Source of the DNA: Candidatus Auribacterota bacterium
GTDB taxonomy: Bacteria; Auribacterota; JAFGBW01; JAFGJP01
Assembly (NCBI GenBank): GCA_023144635.1
Contig: JAGLFH010000032.1
Coordinates: 1-57,023, forward strand
Direction of reading: 5' to 3'
Length of the DNA: 57,023 bases
Every line of letters starts with the position of its first letter. Positions within the stretch are counted from its first letter, which is position 1. The notes under the pieces are model-generated. The model searched no databases, had not been told where the DNA came from, and was given only the letters and a program-made list of their open reading frames with translations. This document shows, in pieces, positions 34,401 to 42,983 of the stretch. The translations under genes were made by a program, and so were the position numbers.

Positions 34401-35660
34401 ATGTCTAAGGTGTTTAGTTGGTTTTTTGTAATGTGTTTGATGTTAGGATTCGTTAGTCCTGTTTTTGCTGAAACAACGGAAGAAGAGCTTGTTGAATTAA
34501 AGGCAAGAATCCAAGAGATGGAACAAAGATTAGTTCAACAAGATAATAACATTGATAAAAAGGATGTGTTGTCTGAAAATTCGCTGCAAAAAAAAGAAGT
34601 TTTAAGCGGCATTTCACTCGAGGCTGGTGCGACATTTGTTCATCAGGCAACTAGCAATGCAAATGGAGATGATTTATCAGAAAATGATCAAGATGTTGGA
34701 GATGCCAGTTACTCTATTGATGTGTGCTTAACAAAAGAATTTGAAAATAGTGTTGCATTTATTGCTTTAGAGGCTGGTGAAGGTGTTGGTGCTGATGGCG
34801 AATTAGCTGTTTTCAGTGCTGTAAATGCTGATGCAACAGGAGGAGATGCTAATATTAGTGTTACTGAAGTATGGTATCAGCACAATCTTGAACTTTTTAT
34901 TTTTACTTTTGGTAAACTTGCAGCGGATGCTTTTATGGATTCAAATGAATATGCCAATGATGAAGCAACACAGTTTTTAGGGGCAGAATTTAAGCATTCT
35001 TCAACTATTGAGTTTCCTGAAAATTCTGCTGGGTTGATTATTGGGGTATCTTTTTCGGATATGGTTAAAGCAGAAGCAATTGTTATGGATGGAAATGCTG
35101 ATTGGGAAGATATGTTTGAAGATGCATTTTATGGAGGACAACTTACTTTTAGTCCTGAAATTGCAGGAAAAGATGGTAACTATCGTGTGTTTGGATGGAG
35201 AAGTAAGCGGGATCATACAAAATGGAATGATTCATCAGGCATTCAGGAAAATTCTTATGGGTTTGGCTTAAGTGCTGATCAAGAACTTACGGATACTATT
35301 GGTGTATTTGCTCGATATGCATGGCAAAATCCAGAAGTTTATTTGAATGGCGAAAGTTATTCGCTAGAGTATTCGTATAGTGTAGGTATTCAAATAACAG
35401 GTGAGCCATGGATGAGAGATAATGATGTTTTTGGAATTGCTTTTGGACAGATTTTTATTTCTGATAATTATAAAGATGCAGGAGGTTATCAAAAAGCTGA
35501 TTCCGAAGGGCATATTGAGTTTTATTACAGCTACAAAGTTAATGATCATTTTACAATTAGTCCTGATGTGCAGATTGTTATGAATCCGTACGGTGGTGAT
35601 GCAATAAATGGTGATGATACAATTGTTATTGCTGGAATTAGAGGTCAAATCGATTTTTAA
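34401..35660 (+). CDS. Outer-membrane porin with periplasmic coiled-coil stub
   Basis: A 419-residue protein with a signal peptide (cut after SPVFA) and a short coiled-coil region (LVELKARIQEMEQRL). The rest alternates aromatic-rich beta strands with acidic loops and ends in Phe (RGQIDF), the C-terminal signature recognised by the BAM machinery. The overall layout fits an OprB/carbohydrate-porin-like or LbtU-like single-chain barrel. A strong AAGGAGG precedes ATG 34401. As the last gene of the Feo operon, followed by a strong terminator, it may admit iron or iron chelates through the outer membrane. That role is inferred from location. Confidence 0.85.
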   Translation: MSKVFSWFFVMCLMLGFVSPVFAETTEEELVELKARIQEMEQRLVQQDNNIDKKDVLSENSLQKKEVLSGISLEAGATFVHQATSNANGDDLSENDQDVGDASYSIDVCLTKEFENSVAFIALEAGEGVGADGELAVFSAVNADATGGDANISVTEVWYQHNLELFIFTFGKLAADAFMDSNEYANDEATQFLGAEFKHSSTIEFPENSAGLIIGVSFSDMVKAEAIVMDGNADWEDMFEDAFYGGQLTFSPEIAGKDGNYRVFGWRSKRDHTKWNDSSGIQENSYGFGLSADQELTDTIGVFARYAWQNPEVYLNGESYSLEYSYSVGIQITGEPWMRDNDVFGIAFGQIFISDNYKDAGGYQKADSEGHIEFYYSYKVNDHFTISPDVQIVMNPYGGDAINGDDTIVIAGIRGQIDF

Positions 35661-35683
35661 TTATTATTTAGGCAGTTGTTTTT

Positions 35684-35716
35684 AAAGCCTGTTCTTTAAC
35701 TAGGAACAGGCTTTTT
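35684..35716 (+). terminator. Rho-independent terminator of the Feo-porin operon
   Basis: AAAGCCTGTTC (35684-35694) pairs with GAACAGGCTTT (35704-35714) around a nine-base loop, with a T-run through 35716. It lies 24 bases after the porin stop. From AGGCTTTTTC onward the sequence continues into R6 repeat material (35712-35750). Confidence 0.93.
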
Positions 35717-35750
35717 CTTACATCTTATAGCTTATGACTTACAACTACTT
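35712..35750 (+). repeat. R6 fragment fused to the terminator tail
   Basis: ACATCTTATAGCTTATGACT and its flanks match the end of R6 in composite A copies 2 and 3. The shared text begins inside the terminator, at AGGCTTTTTC. Confidence 0.8.
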
Positions 35751-35805
35751 ATTTATTTGACGGGATTCTGGGCTTTTATCTTTTCTTCTTAGTGTTCTTA
35801 GTGGT

Positions 35806-36696
35806 TTAATCAGATTCTTTCTTTTTTTGTTTGTTTTCGTACATCAGTCTATCTGCATGATTTAATAACTCATCAATTGTTAATTCATCCTTGAAATTAA
35901 AATGTGATATTCCGCAGCTTAATGAAAGATTAAATTTACGATTTGTTTTTTTGTTATGATTTTTTATATTTTCTTGCAGTCTTTTTTCAATTAATTCCGG
36001 TGTGTTTCCTGTAAACTCAACAGCAATAACAGCAAACTCATCTCCACCGATTCTTCCAATAACATCAGTTTCGCGAAAAGTGTTTTTAATGATCCGGGAC
36101 GCGTCTTTTATAGCCTGATCTCCGTCTTTGTGGCTAAATGTATCATTTATTTTTTTCAATTCATCAACATCGAGGAATATAACTAATAAATTTCTTTCTT
36201 TCCTGATACTTAATTTTATAAATTGTGTTGCCAGGCCGCTAAATCCACGCCGGTTATAAAGGCCTGTTAGCTCATCTAGAAGAGATAAGCTTCTAAGAGA
36301 CATTAGCATACGATGTCTTTCTATGGCATAACGTATGGAGCGTATAAGAAGATTTCTTTCAACGAGATCTTTTACGAGGTAATCTTCTGCTCCTGATTGA
36401 ACAGCACTTATTGCAATGCTTTCGTCTGAAAGAGCGGTTAGCACTATTATTGGGACTTCCGGAGAATTTTCATATATTTTGTAAAACGAATTCAATCCTT
36501 TTGCATCCGGCAGTATAAGATCTAGTATTATTATGTCAATAGGCTCTTGCTCAAGATGTTTGATCCCTTTTTCAAGATTATCTGAATATTCGATTACAAA
36601 TGGGACCCTGCTTTGGGCTGCAAGCATTTTGACGATCAGTTTTGCATATGAATGATTATCTTCAATCAGCAAAACCTTTATTGCATTGATATCCAT
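35806..36696 (-). CDS. Receiver-GGDEF diguanylate cyclase
   Basis: Read from ATG 36696 (MDINAIKVLLIEDN), the protein has 296 residues; an upstream TTG at 36732 would add 12 residues with no improvement in ribosome site. Residues 1-125 are a receiver (LLIEDN, IIILDLILPD, EDYLVKD). Residues 135-296 are GGDEF with an intact IGGDEFAV active site. Five residues upstream of it lies RETD, a complete inhibitory I-site. It should thus make c-di-GMP and be feedback-inhibited. It is transcribed against the Feo-porin operon and stands alone. Confidence 0.9.
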   Translation of the reverse strand: MDINAIKVLLIEDNHSYAKLIVKMLAAQSRVPFVIEYSDNLEKGIKHLEQEPIDIIILDLILPDAKGLNSFYKIYENSPEVPIIVLTALSDESIAISAVQSGAEDYLVKDLVERNLLIRSIRYAIERHRMLMSLRSLSLLDELTGLYNRRGFSGLATQFIKLSIRKERNLLVIFLDVDELKKINDTFSHKDGDQAIKDASRIIKNTFRETDVIGRIGGDEFAVIAVEFTGNTPELIEKRLQENIKNHNKKTNRKFNLSLSCGISHFNFKDELTIDELLNHADRLMYENKQKKKESD

Positions 36697-36805
36697 AATA
36701 ACTATTTTATGACTTAAGCCTTTTTGATACAAGTTAAATCAAAATAAGACGAAAAGCTAATAGTTGGTGGTCGAGAGTCAGAAAAGCAAAAAATAAAGAA
36801 AAAGA

Positions 36806-37265
36806 TAGGTAATAGGTGATAGGTTATGGGTGCTAGGTTCTAGGTCATGGAGTCTGCGACGAGATTGTAAAAAGCATAAAGAAGACTCAAGACTCAAGGG
36901 ATAAGAAGTCTTCGACGATATTGTAAAAAAGCACGAAGCATTTGCCATCCTCCTACGGCGGACTCATCGCTTGTTCACAAGGGGGTATGATGAACAATAA
37001 AATAAAAAGTGAGTTCTCTCCCCCCCCAACAAGATGGCGGATCTACGATAGGGATCAAACCTGCCTGAACCGTTTGTAAAGTAGAAAGTGAAAAGTAAGT
37101 AGGGGCGCCGCTTGTCTGCGCCCGTGTAAAAAGTTAGGCGTTATGCCATTATTGAGATTCCTGCCTGCCTAGCGGCAAGGTCGCTGGCATATGCAGGAAT
37201 GACATGTCTTTTGCTTTTCTTCGTGTCCCTTCGCGTTCTTCGTGGTTAAAAAATCGTGTTGCGTT
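36806..37265 (+). repeat. Composite repeat B, copy 1
   Basis: Blocks in order: a tract of ATAGGTTATGGG and TCTAGGTCATGG phrases, GAGTCTGCGACGA, CCTCCTACGGCGGACTCATC, ATGATGAACAATAAAATAAA, R4 (CAACAAGATGGCGGATCT), CCTGCCTGAACCGTTTG, the R1 hairpin (37102-37124), a GATTCCTGC...GCAGGAATGAC hairpin, and R8 (TTCGTGGTTAAAAAATCGTG). The same order recurs at 45546-45890. Here the GATTCCTGC hairpin has extra internal sequence that copy 2 lacks. Confidence 0.9.
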
Positions 37266-37366
37266 ATGCGATATGCGTTGAGCGGACAGGCAAGCCGCGG
37301 AATGACAATATTTTCCTTTTTTTATGTAGTTTTAGGAATTTAATTTTGCATTAGAGTGTATAAAGC

Positions 37367-37396
37367 TTGACAATTGAGTATAAAAAGTGTTATCTT
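37367..37396 (+). promoter_or_regulatory. Candidate sigma-70-type promoter for the PilZ cluster
   Basis: A consensus TTGACA (37367-37372) is followed, after 18 bases, by TATCTT (37391-37396), four of six matches to TATAAT. The start codon of the first PilZ gene lies about 60 bases downstream. Confidence 0.55.
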
Positions 37397-37455
37397 GTAA
37401 TATAAGGCGAATAATGAAGTATTTAATTAGTTATAGTGACTAAAAAGGTAAAAAC

Positions 37456-37833
37456 ATGCAAAAGACTATATCTGTTGATGGTGTAAATATGGTTGACAGA
37501 AGAATAAAACCGCGTACTGCAGTGACTTATATGGCTGAAGCCTATATGGGGAGTGAAATATTGTTTGCAACAACTGTAGATGTATCAACGGATGGTTTTG
37601 GTATCACGTTTAGAGATGAATTTAGTGTTGGCGAGATATTGGACCTAAGGATCAATTACAGATTATGTGATGGTCTCGATAGTGATTTTGAAAGATTAAA
37701 TATCTGCTTAAAAGCTGAGATAGTGTGGATAGAAAAGAATGAAAAAACTTATAGGGGAGGGATAAAAATAATTGAGATCGATCAGAATGATTTTGATATT
37801 CTAAAAAAAAGTATTGAAAGAATAGATAAATAA
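37456..37833 (+). CDS. PilZ domain protein
   Basis: A 125-residue single-domain PilZ protein. The c-di-GMP binding RxxxR is in DRRIKPRTAV (residues about 14-20), and the DxSxxG is in VDVSTDGFG some 25 residues later. The closing strands LKAEIVWIEK and YRGGIKII match the PilZ barrel. No other domain is present, so it is an effector that presumably docks on another protein when c-di-GMP binds. It is the first of three consecutive PilZ genes that precede a triple-receiver diguanylate cyclase. Confidence 0.88.
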   Translation: MQKTISVDGVNMVDRRIKPRTAVTYMAEAYMGSEILFATTVDVSTDGFGITFRDEFSVGEILDLRINYRLCDGLDSDFERLNICLKAEIVWIEKNEKTYRGGIKIIEIDQNDFDILKKSIERIDK

Positions 37834-37905
37834 AAGCAATTATAGATTACTTTTTAATAAATATCTTTTTTGTGTTGGGCGCAAGATAAAAAGAGAGGTA
37901 AGTCT

Positions 37906-38268
37906 ATGGATAGGGTAGAAAGAAGAAAGTGTAAACGTGTTGTTTGTGATGATGTCATTTCATATTCAGTTCTGCAGGGAAATAAAGCATCCAGTGTTGC
38001 ATCCTCTGATAAGGTCCGTTGTAAGAATATTTCAGCTGAAGGTATTTTGTTTGCATCAGAAGTTAGCTTTCCCCTCGGAACACTTCATAAATTAAATCTT
38101 TATATGGATAGTTCAAAAGAAACTCCTGAAAGCATAAGTATGGTAGGTGAAGTATTGAGGTGTGATAAAGATAAAGACGGGCAAGAATGGAATATTGCTG
38201 TGTCTTTACACTGTATTGAAAAAAGAAAAAAAGATAATTTTTTAAGTTGGCTTGCATCAAAAAGCTAA
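37906..38268 (+). CDS. PilZ domain protein
   Basis: Read from ATG 37906, preceded by AGAGAGGTAAG, the product has 120 residues; a TTG 12 codons earlier lacks a ribosome site. The RxxxR motif is ERRKCKRVV and the second motif is KNISAEGILF, with Asn replacing the usual Asp of DxSxxG. The barrel strands MVGEVLRCD and WNIAVSLH follow, then a basic C-terminal helix NFLSWLASK. It resembles the next gene along its whole length, down to the terminal FLxWLA, so the two are paralogues. c-di-GMP binding is likely, but weaker motif conservation leaves some doubt. Confidence 0.85.
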   Translation: MDRVERRKCKRVVCDDVISYSVLQGNKASSVASSDKVRCKNISAEGILFASEVSFPLGTLHKLNLYMDSSKETPESISMVGEVLRCDKDKDGQEWNIAVSLHCIEKRKKDNFLSWLASKS

Positions 38269-38390
38269 GTTTTTGATCGTTTTTGCATTTATATTTCTTT
38301 TTTTCTTGTGTCTCCGTGTCTTTTTTAATTTCTGTTTCTGATGTATTTGGTGTAGAATAGCTATCAAAAAGATAAAAGGAAGCATGATCA

Positions 38391-38774
38391 ATGGATAATC
38401 ATGAAAGAAGAAAAGCTCCCCGCGTTCCCTGTGAAAGCCTAATAAATTATTCCTTTGCAACTGAGGATGGTTCTTCAGAAAACATAAGCTACGGCCATGT
38501 GCATTGTAAGAACATTTCACTTATAGGTATGTTGTTTACAGGATTTGAAGACATATCTCTTGGAGCACAGCTTAATCTGCATTTGCAGATGGATATAGAA
38601 GAAAATGTTTTTGAAGAAGTTAACTTTACTGGTTTAGTTGTAAGGTGTGACAAAGTAGGTTCTTCAGCTTTATGGGATATAGCAGTTAATATAAAAACTA
38701 TTTTGCAAAGAGAAAAAAGATTTGTCTTTTTAAAATGGCTTGCTAATAAAGATGATGAATACAGATCATTATGA
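38391..38774 (+). CDS. PilZ domain protein
   Basis: A 127-residue PilZ protein and paralogue of the preceding gene. It has ERRKAPRVPC (RxxxR), CKNISLIGMLF (NxSxxG in place of DxSxxG) and a barrel ending GLVVRCDK and WDIAVNIK, then a C-terminal helix VFLKWLANKD. Both paralogues share the unusual Asn. The gap of 122 bases before it and 81 bases after it contains no repeats. The following gene makes c-di-GMP, so enzyme and receptors may be co-expressed. Confidence 0.85.
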   Translation: MDNHERRKAPRVPCESLINYSFATEDGSSENISYGHVHCKNISLIGMLFTGFEDISLGAQLNLHLQMDIEENVFEEVNFTGLVVRCDKVGSSALWDIAVNIKTILQREKRFVFLKWLANKDDEYRSL

Positions 38775-38855
38775 TCTTGCTTATAATGAAGATGATAGAT
38801 AAAGGGTCAGTTAATATTTCTAAGCAAACTTATAATTAATAATAGAGATGCGCTT

Positions 38856-41147
38856 ATGCCTGGAAGGATATTAGTAGTTGATGACAGTGTGTTAGCAAGA
38901 GAAATGCTGACTAGTGCTTTAAAAAAGAACAATTATAATGTAGATACTGCATCTAATGGGCGTGAGTGTTTTAAGCTGTTATCCCGTAATGATTATGATC
39001 TTGCAATTATTGATTATCTTATGCCTGATACTGACGGACTTGAGCTCCTTAAAAGTATTTCCAAAAATCAAATAGATGTTCCTGTCGTGATTCTAACAAG
39101 TGGCGGATCTGAAAGTGTTGCTGTTCAAGCAATGAAATTTGGAGCTTTGGATTATGTTGTAAAAAGCGAAGAGTACTGTGAGAATATAATAAAGATATTA
39201 AAGGAAGACCTTAGCTTATATAAAATGGCAAGAAAGAAATACTCTGATGTGATAAACAAAAGAAAACTTGCTGGCAAAAAAAAGAAAAAGATCTTTTCAG
39301 ATAAAGAAAGAATACTTGTTGTAGATGACAGTATTTTAGTCCGTGAGATGCTGCAGCAAACATTAACTCAAAATGATTATGATGTAGATTTAGCTTGCGG
39401 GGGGCTTGAAACATTAAAAATGATAAAGGAAAAGGACTATGACCTTGCAATTGTTGATTATCTTATGCCAGGTATGAACGGTCTTCAGGTCTTACAGAAA
39501 ATTAAAGAGAAGGGATATGGTGTTCCTGTTATTATTTTTACCGGCAAAGGCTCTGAAAAAATAGCAGTACAGGCAATGAAGCTTGGTGCTCTTGATTATG
39601 TTGTAAAAGCAATTGGTGATATGGAATTTTTGCCAAGAGTTATAAAAGAAAACCTGTATATTTGCAGAGCAGAACAGCATATTGAAAGAGAAAGTAGTGA
39701 GAGTAATCTATTTAAGCTTAAAGAAAAGATACTTGTCGTGGATGATAGTCAGCAGGCTCGAAACATGACTAAAAAAATGCTGATTTCATTGAATTATGAT
39801 GTAGATGTCGCTAGTGGAGGTGTTGATGCATTAAAAATGATAAAAGAAAAGGATTATGATCTTGCAATTGTTGATTATCTTATGCCTGGTATGAACGGGT
39901 TGGAGATACTTGAGAATGTTGTTAAAAAGGGGCATGATGTTCCGGTCATAGTTTTTACAGGAAGAGGCTCTGAAGAGATAGCTGTGCAGGCAATGAAGCT
40001 TGGTGCTCTTGATTATGTAGTAAAAACAGTAGGTTATTTAGAGCTCCTTTCAAAAATAGTTCAAAGAAACCTAAAAAATCATAGGATCAATAAAGAAAAG
40101 AAATCATTAGAGAAAAAATTAAAGATCAAAAACTCAGATCTGGAAAAAAGAATAATACAGTTAAGGGCTTTGAATGAAATAAGTAAAAGTATTGGTGGGC
40201 AGCTTGATCTTAATAGAACGCTAACCGTAATAGTTTCGAGGATATCTGAACTTCTGCATTGCAATAGAATCACTGTAATGCTCCTTGACGATAAAAAAAA
40301 GCATTTAAGTATTAGGGCTGCAAAAGGGTTCCCGGAGAAAGAAGCCAAAAAGGTAAAAGTAAAAGTAGGTGATTCTATTTCAGGTTATGTCGCTAAAACC
40401 AAAGAAGCTTTATTTTCCCGTGATATAGAACAGGATTCGCGTTTTAAAAAGATAAGTTCAGAACAATATTTTAATAAATCCCTCTTAAGTGTTCCTCTAA
40501 AGATAAGAGAGGATATTATGGGGGTTATTAATGTTAATAATAAACGAAATAATGAATTATTCACAATAGATGACCGAGATATATTGATGACTATTGCATA
40601 TAATGCGGCAATTGCTATAGAAAACTCAAGAAGATATGAAAAAGCTCAAAAAGATGCAGTTACAGACAGCTTAACAAAGCTTTATAATCAGAGATATTTT
40701 TTTAACGCGTTGGATATTGAGGTAGAAAGAGCAAAGAGATACAAAACAAAACTTTCTTTAATTATAATTGATATTGATAATTTTAAGGAAGTAAATGATA
40801 AATATGGTCATCAGCAAGGTGATAGGGTTCTTGCTAATATAGCCAGGATGTTTGCAAAATCTATAAGAAAGCCGGCTGTTCTTGCTCGTTATGGCGGTGA
40901 AGAGTTTGCAATAATAGTTCCACAAACAGATATTAAAGGTGCTTCGATGCTTGCTGAAAGATTAAGGGTAAGAATTGAGAAACATAGCTTTTTACTAAAA
41001 AAATCTAAAAGAGTAAAGCTAACGATCAGTTTAGGTGTTAGTGAGTACAAAAAAGGGATATCAGCTAAAAAGCTGGTAGGGAATACTGATAAAGCTCTTT
41101 ATAAAGCAAAGAAAAAAGGAAAAAACACTTATATGATCCTCAAGTAA
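38856..41147 (+). CDS. Triple-receiver GAF-GGDEF diguanylate cyclase
   Basis: A 763-residue protein with three receivers in a row (about 1-120, 150-270, 285-405), a GAF domain (about 440-590) and a GGDEF domain (about 600-763). All receivers keep the acidic pair VVDDS, the phospho-Asp in DYLMP and the Lys in ALDYVVK. The second and third are almost identical in their MIKEKDYDLAIVDYLMPGMN stretch, a recent duplication. The cyclase site is YGGEEF, but the inhibitory RxxD is replaced by RKPA, so product feedback at this site is probably lost. The GAF domain may sense a ligand. There is no transmembrane segment; ATG 38856 follows AGAG. Confidence 0.92.
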   Translation: MPGRILVVDDSVLAREMLTSALKKNNYNVDTASNGRECFKLLSRNDYDLAIIDYLMPDTDGLELLKSISKNQIDVPVVILTSGGSESVAVQAMKFGALDYVVKSEEYCENIIKILKEDLSLYKMARKKYSDVINKRKLAGKKKKKIFSDKERILVVDDSILVREMLQQTLTQNDYDVDLACGGLETLKMIKEKDYDLAIVDYLMPGMNGLQVLQKIKEKGYGVPVIIFTGKGSEKIAVQAMKLGALDYVVKAIGDMEFLPRVIKENLYICRAEQHIERESSESNLFKLKEKILVVDDSQQARNMTKKMLISLNYDVDVASGGVDALKMIKEKDYDLAIVDYLMPGMNGLEILENVVKKGHDVPVIVFTGRGSEEIAVQAMKLGALDYVVKTVGYLELLSKIVQRNLKNHRINKEKKSLEKKLKIKNSDLEKRIIQLRALNEISKSIGGQLDLNRTLTVIVSRISELLHCNRITVMLLDDKKKHLSIRAAKGFPEKEAKKVKVKVGDSISGYVAKTKEALFSRDIEQDSRFKKISSEQYFNKSLLSVPLKIREDIMGVINVNNKRNNELFTIDDRDILMTIAYNAAIAIENSRRYEKAQKDAVTDSLTKLYNQRYFFNALDIEVERAKRYKTKLSLIIIDIDNFKEVNDKYGHQQGDRVLANIARMFAKSIRKPAVLARYGGEEFAIIVPQTDIKGASMLAERLRVRIEKHSFLLKKSKRVKLTISLGVSEYKKGISAKKLVGNTDKALYKAKKKGKNTYMILK

Positions 41148-41365
41148 CAATATTCTGTGATCAATAACCTTCTTTTTAAGAAAACCGTCTTTTCTCCTGT
41201 TGTAAATATACCGAACGAAAATAAGCATCATAATAATGTAATGAAATTATATTAATAATCATTATTTTATATATATGTATATAAAAAAATGCACATATAA
41301 TTTCAAAAAGAATGTTAGTTGTTGCAGTAAGGATTGTTATGGATGTATAAATCTTTTGCAAAAAC

Positions 41366-41394
41366 TTGCATAAATATAAAAAATGTATTATACT
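41366..41394 (+). promoter_or_regulatory. Candidate promoter for the TPR protein gene
   Basis: TATACT (41389-41394) matches five of six -10 bases and TTGCAT (41366-41371) lies 17 bases upstream with three matches. The surrounding gap (41148-41462) is otherwise AT-rich, non-coding and free of the mosaic repeats. Confidence 0.5.
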
Positions 41395-41462
41395 TTTAAT
41401 AAGATGACAGTATTATAATTAAGTGTGATATTAATCTATGTCTTAAAAAGGTGGAACTACTT

Positions 41463-42983
41463 ATGGCTAAGGAAGTTAAGAAGATTTTAAGTGTTAAAGC
41501 AATATCTATTATATGTATAATAGTGTTGTTGGCTTCATTTTTTGTTATTCCCTCTAAGGTTTTTGCATCCAAATTGACTTTAAGTAAGAAAGAGTTAGTA
41601 AAAAGGATGAAGCTCTTTTATCCTATCAATAATTTAAAAGAAAAAAGATTTAAAAAAGTTAAATCTCTGGTTAAACAAAAGAATTTTATTGAAGCTTTGA
41701 ATGAGGCTGAAAAACTTGTCTCAAGTAATGGCGACTTAAAGGCAAATTATTGTTTACAAGCAGTAAAAAGCTATTATCTGATAGGTAATAACTGGAGTAG
41801 ATATTCAGAAACATCAACTTGTCTTTTAACTTTTATGGCCTGGATAGAACTTACAAATGAAAATTATAGTAAAGCTATTGAAATAACAGAAAAGTGTATA
41901 GAGCTTTATGGTAAAGAGGCAATATCCCAGCAAATGCTGCTAAATGACTTTTCATCTAAATATAATACAAGGCATAATTGGGCTCTTAACGATGTCGGAA
42001 CATGCTTGTATATAAAGGGTGAATCTCATCTTAGGTTGAGGGAATACAGAAAAGCTTATAGTTCATTTAAAAAAATATCTATGAATTATTCGTTTGCACA
42101 GTGTTTTGACCCTAGTAAAGGTTTCTGGAAAGCTTCAGCAACATCGGAAAAGAAGATTGTAAAATTAGAGAAAAAATACGGTATAAAAAATACTTTAATC
42201 GCATCGGTACCAGAAAAAAAACGCATCTATTCACAGCAAAAACAGTATATAAAACCAAAGGATTACTCTAAAAAGTCTAAGAATGGAGATGTTATAATTA
42301 CTGAAGAGAGAATAACCGAAAAGGATATCATTGAACAACAAAAAGCAATGACATCACAGGAAAGCGAAAGAAGTTTTACAAAAACAGCTCTTGAAGATTT
42401 GCTTGTTGAAGATATTGAATTAGATGATGACCTTCTGTCATATACTACTACAGAAGAAAAGATTGAAAGTGTTATCAATAATAATGATATTGCTGAAAAA
42501 GAGCATAGAGAAAAGATGAGAAAAGAAAAAGAGCAGCTTTCCAGGATAAATGAGAAAATAAAACAGGAAAAAACAGAGCTGATGAGTATTTTAAAACAGC
42601 TTGGCGAACCACCGATCATTAGCTTAGTGTTAAAAAAAGGAAATGAAGAAGAAGCTCTGAAAAGTATCCAAAAGCAAAAAGAAGAAAAGAAAAAACTACT
42701 CAAAAATAGAATAATAGCTGATAAAAAAGCCACTGAAGAAATAGCTTTTCAGAGAACTCCTGAATTGCCTGAACGTAAAGTATATGATCCTCCAAACAAA
42801 AGAAACCTCAAAGAAACTATAGTTTATGTTAAGAAGAACCTGTCTCTCAGATGGACAAATCAAGTGAATGAAAGAGGGATGTATGAAGTTATTCTGAAAC
42901 GGAAAGGATCTAGAGAGGTAAAGGAATTCAGCGATCTTAATGAGTTTTATGCTTATGCAGAGGGTCTAGGCTTTTCAATATAA
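41463..42983 (+). CDS. Secreted TPR/coiled-coil protein
   Basis: From ATG 41463, placed about nine bases after AAGGTGG, the product has 506 residues. A signal helix (ISIICIIVLLASFFVIPSKVFA) is followed by TPR-like helix pairs (SLVKQKNFIEALNEAEKLV, NENYSKAIEITEKCIELYG, LREYRKAYSSFKKI). A phrase near residue 225, FAQCFDPSKGFWKAS, occurs in a family of secreted TPR proteins of deep-branching bacteria. The second half is a long charged coiled coil (EKEHREKMRKEKEQL). It probably acts as a periplasmic scaffold. Function not recognised. Confidence 0.7.
   Translation: MAKEVKKILSVKAISIICIIVLLASFFVIPSKVFASKLTLSKKELVKRMKLFYPINNLKEKRFKKVKSLVKQKNFIEALNEAEKLVSSNGDLKANYCLQAVKSYYLIGNNWSRYSETSTCLLTFMAWIELTNENYSKAIEITEKCIELYGKEAISQQMLLNDFSSKYNTRHNWALNDVGTCLYIKGESHLRLREYRKAYSSFKKISMNYSFAQCFDPSKGFWKASATSEKKIVKLEKKYGIKNTLIASVPEKKRIYSQQKQYIKPKDYSKKSKNGDVIITEERITEKDIIEQQKAMTSQESERSFTKTALEDLLVEDIELDDDLLSYTTTEEKIESVINNNDIAEKEHREKMRKEKEQLSRINEKIKQEKTELMSILKQLGEPPIISLVLKKGNEEEALKSIQKQKEEKKKLLKNRIIADKKATEEIAFQRTPELPERKVYDPPNKRNLKETIVYVKKNLSLRWTNQVNERGMYEVILKRKGSREVKEFSDLNEFYAYAEGLGFSI

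Larger units (their letters stand above)
36697..37455. other. Long divergent intergenic region with composite repeat B
   Basis: This 759-base gap between the divergent diguanylate cyclase and first PilZ genes has no credible coding sequence. It is mostly composite repeat B (36806-37265) plus a nested piece with GCGGACAGGCAAGCCGC. An AT-rich tail before the PilZ gene contains a good promoter at 37367-37396, noted separately. Confidence 0.75.

Noticed and set aside
34330..34431. Thirty-three-codon frame beginning at the TAATG after the DUF2292 gene
   Set aside because: It contains the ribosome site of the porin and overlaps its signal peptide in another frame; no family pattern.
42263..42733. 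156-codon minus-strand open frame
   Set aside because: Antisense of the charged coiled coil in the TPR protein; low-complexity Ser/Phe translation expected from Glu/Lys codons.
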